Source of the DNA: Favolaschia claudopus
Lineage: Eukaryota > Basidiomycota > Agaricomycetes > Agaricales > Mycenaceae
DNA: 64,000 nt
NCBI GenBank assembly: GCA_037176885.1
Contig: JAWWNJ010000080.1
Coordinates: forward strand, 558,001-622,000
Direction: 5' to 3'
Position 1 is the stretch's first letter; every line of letters starts with the position of its first letter. A model generated the notes under the pieces. The model had not been told where the DNA came from. It was given only the letters and a program-made list of their open reading frames with translations, and made no database searches. This document shows, one piece after another, positions 11,165 to 22,281 of the stretch. Both the position numbers and the translations under genes were made by a program.

Positions 11165-11340
11165 TGGCTATAAATACGATACGATACGAATTTTCCGTAT
11201 CGTATTCATATTCAAACATATTCTGAAATTTTGAATACGCCAGCGGCGTATCGTATTTGTAGTGTATCGTATTCATATTCATAGGGGCTGAATACGAATA
11301 TATTATGAATATATTTGAATATATTCACTCACCTAAAACT
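11165..11340. repeat. Array of GTATCGTATTCATATTC-type motifs
   Basis: Direct and inverted copies of ATACGATACGA/TCGTATTCATATTC alternate through this AT-rich stretch. They resemble the subterminal repeat arrays of DNA transposons, but I could not pair it with a second end. The surrounding 10996-11164 and 11341-11595 show no recognisable gene. Confidence 0.5.
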
Positions 11341-11595
11341 CACATTGACCAAGTCAAATAGGTGTTCAATACATATGGTTGATTATCACTCATATTCCGT
11401 CTATGTCCTGAATGACCTGCACCATATACAAGGTCAAATCCCAACATTGGACGGCTCGGAGACCAAGGATGCCGGTATGGAAGGTTGATCCGAGATGCCC
11501 GACACTGGTCGGATCTATGCCAAATGCCTCGGAAGACCACGGGAGATATTGCTGGGCTGATTGTTGTTGATATAGACCAAGTAGTGAGTGTATAC

Positions 11596-11720
11596 AGGAC
11601 CTCTGACAATCACCTATGATGCCTGCCCCGAAAAATCTGGGATTTGGGACATCTTATCCGGACCCCAAATGGGGAAGATCTCATCCGAATCCGAACCAGG
11701 CCTTCCAAGAGGTCGATGTT
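11596..11720. repeat. MITE D, left-end fragment
   Basis: It begins AGGACCTCTGACAATCACCT, a diverged MITE D terminus, and continues with the GGATAAGATGTCCC-type interior in reverse. No matching right end lies nearby. Confidence 0.7.
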
Positions 11721-12078
11721 TTATCCGGACGCTGATCCAGCCCTCAAAAAATCAGCTAAAATCGCAAAAATTCGCAATTTATCTCTTCACGCGTCTAGGT
11801 TGCCCCTCTACCTCTTTTGAGTAATGCGAAAGCTTGTTATGTAGTTTGAATGCAGTTCTTCGCTTGCTGAGGTGCACTTGCCGGTCCCTGATTTCCGAAA
11901 GTTCCCCGAAATAGGTTGAAAATGCGTCTTCGGTGCAAAATTCATCAGATTGTCCTTGATTGTCCTCGAAGTTGCCTCAATTCGGTGGTAATCAGTGGTG
12001 GAACTTGTGTCCGATTGGCTCCCAGCCTCCATGATTTATCCGAATTCCTTGTCCCGGGGAACGACAATCTTAAGGACA

Positions 12079-12111
12079 AGGCATGGTTTGAGACAGGTTC
12101 TTATAAAGTAC
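12079..12111 (+). repeat. 33-bp chip of copia-B protease sequence
   Basis: This segment is identical to 18603-18635 inside the copia-B protease region (coding AWFETGSYKV). Similarity stops abruptly on both sides. The rest of 11721-12199 has no recognisable gene. Such a small internal chip is better explained by filler DNA at a repair junction than by retrotransposition. Confidence 0.8.
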
Positions 12112-12199
12112 GGTACGTTTGGCATTGTCCAGTACGCAAGCGATGCGTAGAAATGAACGCTGGAACTGAACGGGCGTCCGCAGACTTTGTGTCCTAATT

Positions 12200-13414
12200 A
12201 ACCTGTTTGCGCAAAAGCCATACGAGCCACCAGATGGCTTTGGGCTGTCGGAAAAATTGAAAAAGCCTGGTAAGGCCTTGGAGCACCTAACGGCCTTATA
12301 AGGCCTAATAAGGTTCGAGGGGTGACCTTATAAGGTGTGATAAGGTCTGGTTAGGTCTTCCCAGGCTGACTTCCCGGAGGTTACAAAACTGAGTTGGGGT
12401 TGTTAGAGACATGGTATGTGTGGTTTTGTTGCATCTTTTTCGGCCGAAAATTCAGAGTTGTATTGTTTTTGATAATTTGTGCTGTGGTTGTATGCCAAGA
12501 TGGCTGATTTAAATTTCAAAGTATGTAGGGGATCATATACTCATGTGTAGTGAATCACCAGTCAATGTACGAGCAATATCTTGAGTTGTTGTGGTATGGG
12601 GAAATTGTACAGGTATCCGAGAGCTACGCCATATATGGAACAAAATTTCTCTCTGTGTAAAGCTATCTTAGCATAGCAGTATTATACATTGCCATTGTTT
12701 TATTCGCACTGCAGAGGTCGAGCGTTCGATTCTCGCAAGCAACCAGGAATTCATTGTTAGAGTCAGCATCGTAGTACAATAGAAATAGATAGTGTGGTAT
12801 TAGAAAGTCAAGACAAGGTGCAAGCAGACACCTTACAAAGAAGGTGAAGTGGTAATACTTTTGCTTAACCCCGCCGAACATGCCTTGTAAGGCCTTACAA
12901 GCCTCATTAGGCCCTATAAGGTCCATTATGTGTTATAAGGCCCTATATGTAGTATTTGGTACGTATTTAAACCTTGTAACCCTCCTTTTCCCCGACGGCC
13001 TTATTAGACCTTACAAGGCCTGCCCAGGCCCAACAACCCTTTTTTGATTTTTCCGACAGCGTGTGCGCAGCATATGGCTCCTAATACATGGACGTTTAAG
13101 CATCATACCTATATTGTATGCAACATATCCGCACAGTGTGTAGTAGCTGTCATGGGCTTCCTCAAATCACCAGAATCCACGGTTAATTTATGGCATCAAC
13201 AACAGTTTCTCTGCTTGAGTGGTCTCTCCCTCACTGTCTGGGTATTGCCCGTCATGAAGGTCCGCAGTTCATCACCGGGCTTTATCTAGATAAGCACAGA
13301 TGGTTTTGATGTAGTTGTAAACAGAATGCCCAAGATCAGCAGCCATTGGAGCCATCGGCTGCGCACACGCCAAAAGCCACCAGATGGCTCGTATGGCTTT
13401 TGCGCAACCTCTCT
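12200..13414. mobile_element. Family A-like element, 1.2 kb (ATT target duplication)
   Basis: The ends read AACCTGTTTGCGCAAAAGCC and, inward from the right, AGAGAGGTTGCGCAAAAGCC. ATT flanks both sides (12197-12199 and 13415-13417). Each arm contains the AGCCA...TGGCT fold-back of this superfamily. The long interior is explained by a second element nested at 12245-13059. No coding region is apparent. Confidence 0.75.
12245..13059. mobile_element. Nested repeat with CTGTCGGAAAAAT ends
   Basis: The inverted ends share CTGTCGGAAAAAT, and both subterminal zones contain many AAGGCCTTATAAGGCC-like motifs. A weak tRNA B-box-like string (GTTCGATTC near 12730) lies inside. The target duplication is not clear. 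Confidence 0.55.
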
Positions 13415-13417
13415 ATT

Positions 13418-15021
13418 AAGAAGGATGTTACTTAGCTCGTAGACAACAATACTCTTCCGTTGCTGAGGCCTTTAGCACCCTTTGATCTGAGCGGGACCGT
13501 CCCGCTGACGGGTAATACTGGACTCGTAACCAGTCTGACTACGTGCACAACGATTTTTTACATGGGACAGTGTCGTTGACGTAACCTCCCCCAAAGTAAA
13601 ACTCGTTGCAAGTCGCAGGCAGGCTGGTCACGACCCTAGGGTAATACTATTGGAAGTAAGTGTGGCAAACATTATCTAGTGCACCACTGTGCAGAGGGAA
13701 GGTTTTGAAATTCATGATGTTGTTCAGGACCTTGTGTTAGGTATTTCGTCGTCATTTGTGTTGAATTTCATGATCTTTTGTCGGATTTCATGACGAAACG
13801 TTACGATCCGGGGTCCTGAAATTCCTAACGACTGTGGGCCCGTTCCTAACGTTTTTTCATGACATTTAACGTTTTTTCATGACATTTTGTCATGATCTTC
13901 GCAATGATTCGTCCGGAAGTACCACCAAGCTAGCCAGCTATCCCGACACCTTACTCCTTATGAAGCTCCATGGAAGAGGTATAAAACAGGATATATTTCA
14001 AGTACTGGACAATACAGTTGCAGTACTACATACTAGTACTTTTAATAATATTCTGACCTTCAAAATCTCGCCACCATCACGATCAGCCTTGGATCAGCCG
14101 TACTTTAACAGCTTGCGTGGCTCGGAAACACACTACGGACAATGAAAAAGAGGTAGAGAAGGGAAGCAACTCACCGGGTTAGACAGATCACTGAATGGCC
14201 TTGTCGTCATCAAAGAGCTGGGGCGTGGAGCAAAGCTTTGTTGAAGTCCCAATGCCGAGTTTGGGATCAATTCATCATCAATCTCACAGCCACCCTCTGC
14301 GGCCCGACACAAACTTTTTTCACACTCAAGTGCAAAAAAGTTTTCACACTCAGGCTCCTCGGCTTTTTACTTTGACTAAAAAGAAAGCTAGGTCTCAATC
14401 TTCCAATCTTTGTCTCAGCGCCAGCCTGCCACGACATCCCAATTCGGGAACCCTGTCGTGACAGGCAGGCTGGCGCTGAGACTACCAATCTTTCTCTTCA
14501 CTTTTGCACCGAAATCACATTTTCTACGGATTTGATTAAAACTACAGATTGACCCCATAGCCTCCAGGAGTGTGTCCTGATGATTTCCTGTGGATTTGAA
14601 GAGGAAAGTATCTAGAAAGTAAATAAAAGTAAGATTAGTCGACGCCGCCAGCCAAAGTAAGATCAGCAAAAGTTACTTTTACGTGAAAAGCTCGCTTTCT
14701 CAGCCGAAAGTAACGCAACATACATTTTGGCAGGAAAAGTAAGTTACTTTAGTAACCGTCCTTTGGCTTGTACAAAGTTGGTTTCCCCTCGATGTTACTC
14801 GACGACAGCTGCGTTGAAATTGCTCTTTCCCGGTGTGTTCGTGTTCATAAAATATTCAAGCTCTTCGAACGTCGGCCGTTGCATATCTCAGAATCTTTGT
14901 ACCGGCTCCACCCCGTGGCTTTTGAAAATTCACTTGTTCTATGTATCTTTTCTCACCCGTTGGTACATATCGCCACCTCCACGACGCCCAGCTCGTAATG
15001 GGTCCTCAATTGTAATATAGA
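13418..15021. other. Unassigned DNA with hairpins and short repeats
   Basis: No gene is recognised. Near 13840-13890 a string AACGTTTTTTCATGACATTT is tandemly duplicated. Near 14290-14365 TTTTTTCACACTC repeats. At 14626-14757 AAAGTAA/TTACTTT motifs recur about every 15-30 bases, like a transposon subterminal array. Confidence 0.45.
14412..14482. repeat. Perfect-arm hairpin
   Basis: Two 19-bp arms (14412-14430 and 14464-14482, beginning GTCTCAGCGCCAGCCTGCC) are exact inverted copies around a 33-base loop that itself contains CACGACA/TGTCGTG. A stable foldback. It could be a very small MITE. Confidence 0.75.
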
Positions 15022-15123
15022 CTAGCAGTGAGCCCGTGCTTCGCTACGGGATACACATGATGTGGCAGTCGTATTTAGCGGAGAGGTAGGGGTTGTAGGA
15101 GACGATCCAAGAGTTGTCCACCA
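15022..15123 (-). mobile_element. Helitron 3' terminus with the end of the Rep fragment
   Basis: Read on the minus strand, the coding tail ends NPYLSAKYDCHI, a conserved Helitron Rep segment. It then passes directly into a hairpin (CCCGTAGCGAAGCACGGG) followed by CTCACTG and CTAG, with T beyond. A hairpin a few bases before CTAG is the canonical Helitron 3' end. Rep is normally followed by kilobases of helicase, so an internal deletion has fused Rep to the terminus. The other part of Rep is at 25828-26166, across the copia-A insertion. Confidence 0.8.
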
Positions 15124-15128
15124 TATGG

Positions 15129-15284
15129 TGTTGGTTCTGGCGTCACGGACTTGTAGATTAGAGCGTGACACGGCGCGACCTATAACAGGTCGTGACCGTG
15201 TGACCTTGCCTCTCACCGTCTTTCCACATCTTGGGAGCAGTGACGGCTTGTACTCACAGTAGTGTCTTAGGTATAGTCTTGACA
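15129..15284 (+). repeat. Copia-A left LTR (156 bp)
   Basis: It runs from TGTTGG to TTGACA and is followed directly by the primer-binding site. It matches the right LTR except where the latter is expanded by an internal duplication. Confidence 0.9.
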
Positions 15285-15296
15285 GGTTATGGGCTT
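15285..15296 (+). promoter_or_regulatory. Primer-binding site of copia-A
   Basis: GGTTATGGGC abuts the LTR. It is complementary to the anticodon-loop region of initiator tRNA-Met (GCCCAUAACC), not to a tRNA 3' end. That matches the half-tRNA priming known for Drosophila copia and yeast Ty5. The same string follows the copia-B LTR and occurs in copia-C. Confidence 0.8.
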
Positions 15297-15402
15297 ATAA
15301 AGGTCTATATCTCTGAACTACGCGCTTCCACGACTTCTTTCTTTACGTTTCCGACGTTCTTTTTCGATTCTGCGCTGGGCGAGTCCCTACGTACCCTCAA
15401 CC

Positions 15403-17042
15403 ATGACGAGCGACAACCGAAATCTCATCGACTTGGGAAACCTTCCATCTATGGGCTCCATGAGCTCGAACAACCCTTTCTTGAACCCATCTCGAATTCT
15501 CTCTATGGCGAACAGTGGTCTCTTTGTGAATCCTACGGCTTTCGACGGTGCTTTTGACTCGCCGACGCCTCACCTTCCTGATACGCCTGTACAACCCACT
15601 GTCCCCTACAACGCACCACCTGCTCGTCATCCATCTCCAGCGCCGCGCCCTTACGTGCCTCAGGCTCGCCCGCCGCCGCAGCCGCAGCAACAGTACGTTG
15701 TGAGCTTGCCGCCGCCGCCGCCTCAGCCAGCACCGCCGCCTGTGCAGATGTCGTCTTATCCGTCTTGGCGCCCTACCTCGCTCGCCTCGTGGCCTTCTGT
15801 CGACCCCCAGCATCCTCCTCAGGTGCCGGGCTCTGTATCTTCCCCACCGGCGTACTTAACCGCTCCTCCTGCCGCTCCTCCTCCTCCTCCTGCGATACCC
15901 CAGCACTTCTCCTACGTCCCCGAGAACGATCACAGCTGCAAGGTCATCAGCTTGTCGTCGTCTGGGTGGGCTGAGGAGGATAAACTTTCCTTGTGCCGCG
16001 GGAACTGGGCGGATTTCGAGCGGAGGATTTGGGTATGCAGGCCGCGTCCGACAAGTATCTCACTGGGCTCTACCCATGTCCCGCCCCCGACACCCATCCT
16101 CGTCTTCACGCCGCGTGGAACGACAACGACCATGTCATCCGTTGTTTCCTTCGCGAGGTGTCGGATGTGGCGGAACATGGGCACTTCATGCACTACCCCA
16201 CTGCGGCTGATGCGTGGCGTGCGCTGCGTCTTCGGCACACGAACAGCGGTCCTGGTCGACAGATACGCGCCATGCAGGAAATTTTCAGCATCGACTACGA
16301 AGACCAAGCGTCCTTCTCCGCTACTACGAGACGCATTCGGGAGCTCGCTAAGTCCATTTATGCTTCGGGCATGCCCGACATGGACCATTTCGTGGTCTGT
16401 TGTATGCTGAAGGCTCTGTAGAAGTGCTATCCCACTCTTGCCGTGGGTTTCGTCACTAATGACGGGCTCACTTCCAACATCATCGAAGGCCGTCTCGACT
16501 TCAAGGAGTCAATGCCTTCATCCAGCTCGTCGAACCTCACCGCCTACACTGCGACTCCCGCTCCCGCTCCCGCTCCTGTCGTTTACGCCGCGGCTCCCGT
16601 TTCTTACGTCGCGGCACCAGCGAGCTCGGCGCGGGTGAGAGAGATCTGCGTGAACAAGACCTGCAGGAACCCGTCTTCTCATATTTGGCCCTTCTGCATC
16701 GCGCCAGGGGGTGGGATGGCGGGGAAGTCGGTTGACAAAGCGAAGACGGCGCAAGCGGCGGATCGTCGCAAGACGAAACCCGGGAACGAGGCGGAGAAGC
16801 AGAAGAATATGCAGAAACAAATCAAGTTTAAGCCGAACGGTAAGGCTTATACCATGTTCTTCGGACACGAAGTTCCCGTCCCTCCATCCGCGTTGGCGCA
16901 GGCTGCAGCACCCGTCCCTTCGGCGCCCGTCGCTGCCGCCGCCACCTTCATGAATCTCGTCACCGACGACATCACCGCCATGACCGACGCCGACTGGGGC
17001 ACCTACGCCGCCTCCGACGACCTTCACGTCAGCGTCTCTTTC
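15403..17042 (+). pseudogene. Copia-A gag (broken)
   Basis: It starts at the ATG at 15403 and opens with a proline-rich domain (long PPPPP/QPQQQ runs, residues about 60-180). The capsid-like region is then read in another frame from about 16020 (YLTGLYPCPAPD, HFMHYPTAADAWRALRLRHT, ELAKSIYASGMPD). A TAG follows at 16419. Coding resumes at about 16440 in the first frame (AVGFVTNDGLTSN) and runs through a lysine-rich stretch to the copia-B target site at 17038. A frameshift and at least one nonsense codon make it inactive. No zinc knuckle of the usual form is visible, although CVNKTCRNPSSHIWPFC may be a Cys/His cluster. Confidence 0.8.
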
Positions 17043-17350
17043 TGTCAGAATATGAATTATTCCGGGTAGCCGCCCCGCCGCTCCGGACCTTGATAGATAT
17101 CTGATACTTATCATACAGCCTTGTTCTTACATATAAACCGCGCTCGTCTGTCCACCACCCTCAGTCTTTCATCCCACATTGCGGGAGACTGAGGGTGAGT
17201 TCTCTATCTATCTACCTACTTGTATTTACTTACTCATTGTGTAGTTATTGCGCCTTCCGCGCATTTTCAGGTATTTAATATACAGTCTTTCATCCCACAT
17301 TGCGGGAGACTGAGGTTATTGCGCCTTCCGCGCATTTTCAGATTCTGTTA
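17043..17350 (+). repeat. Copia-B left LTR
   Basis: 308 bp. It contains an internal near-duplicate of the string CATCCCACATTGCGGGAGAC followed by GCGCATTTTCAG. Confidence 0.95.
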
Positions 17351-17524
17351 GGTTATGGGCCCCGAGCGCTAGCTCTCTGAAGACGTACCTATTGGAAGAC
17401 TCACCTGCTCGCTCATCAGAGCTCGAAGCATCACAAGCACAGACTTGTATCAATCAATCAATCACACGACCTGTTGCCGAAATTCCCTCGGACTCTGGTT
17501 ATCTCACCTCGGACTTCTCACACA

Positions 17525-20500
17525 ATGTCAACTGCGGCAAACTCGGCTTCTTCTGAGCTTTCCGGAGCAGAAGACTGGCCGATTTTTCATGTTAATGCTA
17601 CAGTGGAACTGCGCCTACAGGGAGTCTACACTCTGCTTGAATCTGTTATCCTCGCTGCAAATGCAGCTGATGCCACTGTTGCTGCTGCTGCTGTTACTCC
17701 TCTGCCTGCCACAGCTCCTGTTGCTGGCGTAGCTTTCAAGGATACCCCTGGCGAACGTAATAGCCGTGCTTTAGGTGTCATTCAGAAGCTTCTTTCAGCG
17801 GAACTGCGCACAGAGTATGTCAACGAATCTAATGCTGGAATTCTCTGGGCCAAACTGCGCCAGCGCTTTGAAGCAGAAAATCGTGCCGATTCCGCAATGG
17901 GTGTTCTAGCAGAACTTTTTAGCACCAAGCTCGTTATTGAAGGCGAACCAGAGCTCATGGATCGCAACAAGATTCTTTCTCATGTAGCTGCTATCAAGAC
18001 CTGTTTTGATAGGCTTGCACGCCTGGAATTTCCATTTCCCCCAGAGCTTCAGCCTCTCATTCTGCTCAGCACTCTACCAGATGATAGCTACTGGACAGGC
18101 ATTAAAGGGAACATTGTGTCCTCTCTTGGTACAGGCATAACTTGGGATAAAGCTCGTGCTCGCCTGATCACTCTTGGTAAACTGCCAAAGAGTGAGAACA
18201 GCGACGACACTGCTCTAGCTGCTAAATCCACAAACCCTGGCAAAGGAAAGCCATCTGCCAAGGGCGATAAACATTGCCTTATACATGGACAAAACAAATC
18301 CCATACTTCCGATAACTGCTATCAGTTGAAGAATCTAGCGCAGGGATCAAAGGACTCCAAGAAGAACGACAAGCAGAAGTCTGAGAAAGCGAGACCTAGA
18401 AAGCGCCGTGACAAGGCAAATGCCTCTGCTACTACAGATTCTGAATCTGATTCCGATGACTCTGAACATGGACATTTAGCTGTACCTGTTGTTTCCCAGA
18501 AATCTTATGCTGCTATGTCTGCTTATCTTTTGAGTGATGCAAACCCTTCATCCAAAGCTGTGGTAATTGACTCTGGAGCTTCTACCACCATGACACCAAA
18601 TGAGGCATGGTTTGAGACAGGTTCTTATAAAGTACTCACTCCACCAAAAAGGGTGCGGCTTGGTAATGACACATATTGTGATGCAGTTGGAACTGGAACC
18701 ATCCGTCTATCTTGCAAAACAAAGTGAGGGATGTCAGATGTCTCTCTACGTGCATTACATGTCCCATCCTTTGGTATCACACTTGTCTCAGTGCAACAAA
18801 TGGCTAAAAAGGGATACAATTGCATGTTCGAAGCAGATGTCTGCATTGTTCGAAACCCAAAAGGGCAAAGAATGATTGAAGCCAAGCATCGGAAGGGACT
18901 GTACCACATTGTCTATACTCCTTTGAGTGAAGATCCACATGCACTATTTGCTATGGATATCAATCATCTTCATCGAATATCTGGTCATACAAATTTCCAA
19001 CTATTACAGAAATCTGTTGCTAAAGGCCGACTTGGTGAAATTACATCCTTGACAGGAATCCCCAAATTCTGTGAACCCTGTGTTCTTGGGAAAATGAAGA
19101 AATTACCATTTTCCAAAAGTCAAACCAAAGCTCGTGGTCCTTTAGATATTGTATCATCTGATGTTGGTGGTCCAGTAACACCTGAAGGCCCAGGTGGAAT
19201 ACGCTACTGGGTGGTCCTTATAGATCATCATTCCTCTGAGGTGTGGATTCTATTTGCCCAAAAGAAATCCCAAGTCTATTCAAAACTCAAAGAATGGCGA
19301 AAATCTACTGAGGCTCATTTTCGTGCTCAAATTGCTAATTGGGAATTCTGTGAGGGCTGGACTCGATTCTTTCGCACAGATGGGGGTGGTGAACTCACGT
19401 CTCATCAAATGGAAACAGAATTCAAACGTCTAGGCATCATCCATGAAACAACAGCACCTTACACTCCAGAGCAAAACGGGAGTAGCAGAGCGAATGAATC
19501 AAACACTTGTTTCCAGAGCTACAACTATGTTGATTGCCTCACGCCTTCCTCGTAAATTTTGGGTCTTAGCAATGCGAGCAGCTGGTTATACTGTGAATAG
19601 AACACCTACTTCAGCACAGGAATTTGAGATCCCTCATGAGAAACTTTTTGACCGTCCAATAAACATACGACACCTGCATCCCTTTGGCTGTAGAGCTTAT
19701 CCTCTGATTCCTAAAGAAAAGCGTCACAAGCAGAAATTTGGCGATAAAGCAAAGCGTTGCATCTTTGTTGGCTACCATGAAAACAGTAAAGCGTATGACT
19801 TGCTAGTAATCAACAAAGATGGTTCTTATGGCGAAACCATCACATCTAGGCATGTTCGGTTTGATGACCAGGAACTTGATTCACCTATAGAACCAAAGCT
19901 TGAGGCACCTGCTACATCTAGGAAAGAATATGAGGATTTTGCTCAGACACTGCGGAAGAGGTCTACCCCATATTATGGTGATGATGACGATGATGGTGAA
20001 CTGGACACTTTGCCTCACCCGATACCAGGTTCAGTGGGGGATAATCTAAGTCAGGCTGATCCGCCGTCTATTGTCCATCCATCAAATAGGGGAGCTCCAC
20101 CATTGCGCAAGGTCGCAGGCGTACGACAGGAACCTACTAGGCGGTCAACACGTCCACATGCAAGGGCACAACATCCCACTGCTGAGTACGACAGAATAGC
20201 TGAAGGACCACAGCATCAGTCAAAAGCTCAGCGTGATGCAGAGAATGCAGCACGTAAACAGGCGAAAGAAAATGAAGCTTCTGTCGAACCAGACATTGAA
20301 GTCCCTGATGCTCCAGAGGCAGTCTTGCTTGCTTCTCTAGATGATGCTATTGAAGAAGCCTTTTTAGCTCAGAACCCTCTTGACCCTTCTAGTTGGCAAG
20401 AAGCATTGCAGGGTCCTAATGCTGAACATTGGAAAGCTGGACTTGAAGAGGAACTTGCTGGTTTCCGAGCAAATGATGTCTATGATGTTGTTCCCATACC

Positions 20501-21986
20501 AGACGGTGTCAAGCCTATTAAATCCAAAGTGGTTCCCAAAGTCAAAGTGGATGAAACAGGCAAAATTGCTCGTTACAAAGTCCGAATCGTTGCCAGAGGA
20601 GATACTCAGAAAGAAGGTGTTGACTACAAAGAAGTTTTTGCGCCCACTGCCAATCTTGAGTCTGTTCGCATCATTTGTGCTCTTGCTGCCAAATATGACT
20701 TAGAACTAGATCAGCTGGATGTTTCACAAGCCTACCTCAATGGTAAACTGGAGGAAGAAATCTACATGATGCCTCCAGATGGTGTTGAAATTCCAGAAGG
20801 TCACTGCTGGCGACTCAAGCGTTCATTGTATGGTCTTAAACAAGCTGGGAGAACTTGGAACAGGACTTTTGACACAGAGATTCTAAAACTCGGATTTCAT
20901 CGCTTGAATTCAGAGACCTGCCTTTATGTTTATAAAGAAGGCAAACAGACTTGTTTTGTTGTGGTCTATGTTGATGATCTTCTTGTTGCTGCAACTTCTA
21001 AAGAATTCTCTTCCAAAGTCAAAAGAATGCTTTCATCTACTTTTAAGATGCGAGACCTAGGTCCAGCCAAATACCTCCTTGGGATCGAGATCGTTCGAAA
21101 CCGTAAGAAGCGCACCATTGCACTGAACCAGCGTCAGTATATTGACAAAGTCCTTTCTCGCTATGGCATGACAGACTGCAAACCTGTATTCACGCCTATG
21201 TCTACTGGAACCCCGCTCACAGAGAATGACCCTGATGACGACAGTATCATTACCCATATGGCTATTGTCGAAGGTGGATCTATTGTTCCATATCAAAGTG
21301 TAATCGGGTCTGCTATGTATGCCATGCTAGGTACTCGACCAGATCTTGCATACAGTGTAGGAGTTCTTGGTCGATTTAGTGCAAAGCCAAAGAGAATTCA
21401 TTGGGCAGCAGCAAAACGACTTCTTCGATACCTCAAAGGCACCCGTCATTGGGAACTTGTATACAACGGGGCTGACATCAGCATGGACATGCAATTTCTG
21501 GGATACAGTGATGCCAATTGGAATGGAGACAGAGATACATCTCGTTCTACTTCTGGTTATGTGTTCATTGTCAACTCTGGAGCAATTGGATGGTCTAGCC
21601 GTCGGCAATCCATGGTCGCTCTATCTTCTACTGAGAGTGAATACATTGGACTTGCAAATGCAGGACAACATCTACCATGGTTAAGATCCTTTTTTGACGA
21701 ACTAGGTCAACATCAGAGAAATCCCACTGAGTTGAGATGTGATAATCGAGCTGCCATTATTCTGTCCCAGGATCCACAATACCGCGCTAGGACTCAGCAT
21801 ATACAAAGAAAATATCATTTTGTCCGTGATGACTTGGTTCGCACCGGAGAATGTATTGTCTTGTGGTATCCTACAGATGAAATGGTGGCCGATATTTTCA
21901 CAAAACCTTTATCTCATGACAAGCACTCCAAATTCTGTCTATCTATGGGACTACGGCCTGGGTCGAGTGGGGGTGTCAGAATATGA
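17525..21986 (+). pseudogene. Copia-B gag-pol polyprotein with TGA and +1 frameshift
   Basis: The start is the ATG at 17525. Gag is UBN2/copia-type (WPIFHVNATVELRLQGVY), with a Lys/Arg/Ser-rich tail after HCLIHGQNKSHTSDNC. The aspartic protease motif IDSGASTTM lies near 18570. Integrase follows, with the HHCC zinc region (HRISGHTNFQ, CEPCVLGKMKK) and the core (FFRTDGGGELTS, PEQNG). Reverse transcriptase has YVDDLLVAA near 20970. RNase H has GYSDANWNGD and ALSSTESEYIGL. A TGA at 18725-18727 falls inside the protease domain, so it cannot be a gag/pol readthrough stop. A one-base insertion near 19480, just after EQNG, shifts the frame. Otherwise the protein is complete to its C-terminus. It is inactive as read. 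Confidence 0.93.
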
Positions 21987-22281
21987 ATTATTCCGGGTAG
22001 CCGCCCCGCCGCTCCGGACCTTGATAGATATCTGATACTTATCATACAGCCTTGTTCTTACATATAAACCGCGCTCGTCTGTCCACCACCCTCAGTCTTT
22101 CATCCCACATTGCGGGAGACTGAGGGTGAGTTCTCTATCTATCTACCTACTTGTATTTACTTACTCATTGTGTAGTTATTGCGCCTTCCGCGCATTTTCA
22201 GGTATTTAATATACAGTCTTTCATCCCACATTGCGGGGGACTGAGGTTATTGCGCCTTCCGCGCATTTTCAGATTCTGTTA
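21974..22281 (+). repeat. Copia-B right LTR
   Basis: It matches the left LTR over its whole 308 bp. The one change noticed is GCGGGAGAC to GCGGGGGAC. Confidence 0.95.

Larger units (their letters stand above)
17043..22281 (+). mobile_element. Copia-B: Ty1/copia element nested in copia-A
   Basis: It has 308-bp LTRs at 17043-17350 and 21974-22281, starting TGTCAGAATATG and ending TTCTGTTA. I noticed only one difference between them. CTTTC is duplicated at 17038-17042 and 22282-22286, and joining the flanks restores the copia-A frame. The primer site GGTTATGGGCCCC follows the left LTR, and a GAGTGGGGG tract precedes the right one. It carries a full gag-pol with two lesions. Near-identical LTRs imply a recent insertion, later than copia-A. 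Confidence 0.95.

Noticed and set aside
12663..12760. tRNA-like or SINE-like B-box (GTTCGATTC) in the nested element
   Set aside because: No A-box, acceptor stem pairing or cloverleaf could be drawn, and the T-arm pairs poorly.
13418..15021. Possible gene in this interval
   Set aside because: Only short frames without motifs. Hairpins and motif arrays suggest transposon debris.
15397..15813. Arg-rich minus-strand frame opposite copia-A gag
   Set aside because: It is the antisense of a proline-rich repeat and has no motif. Gag on the plus strand explains the openness.
18725..18727. TGA as a programmed gag/pol readthrough stop in copia-B
   Set aside because: It lies after the protease active site, inside the protease domain, not at a domain boundary.
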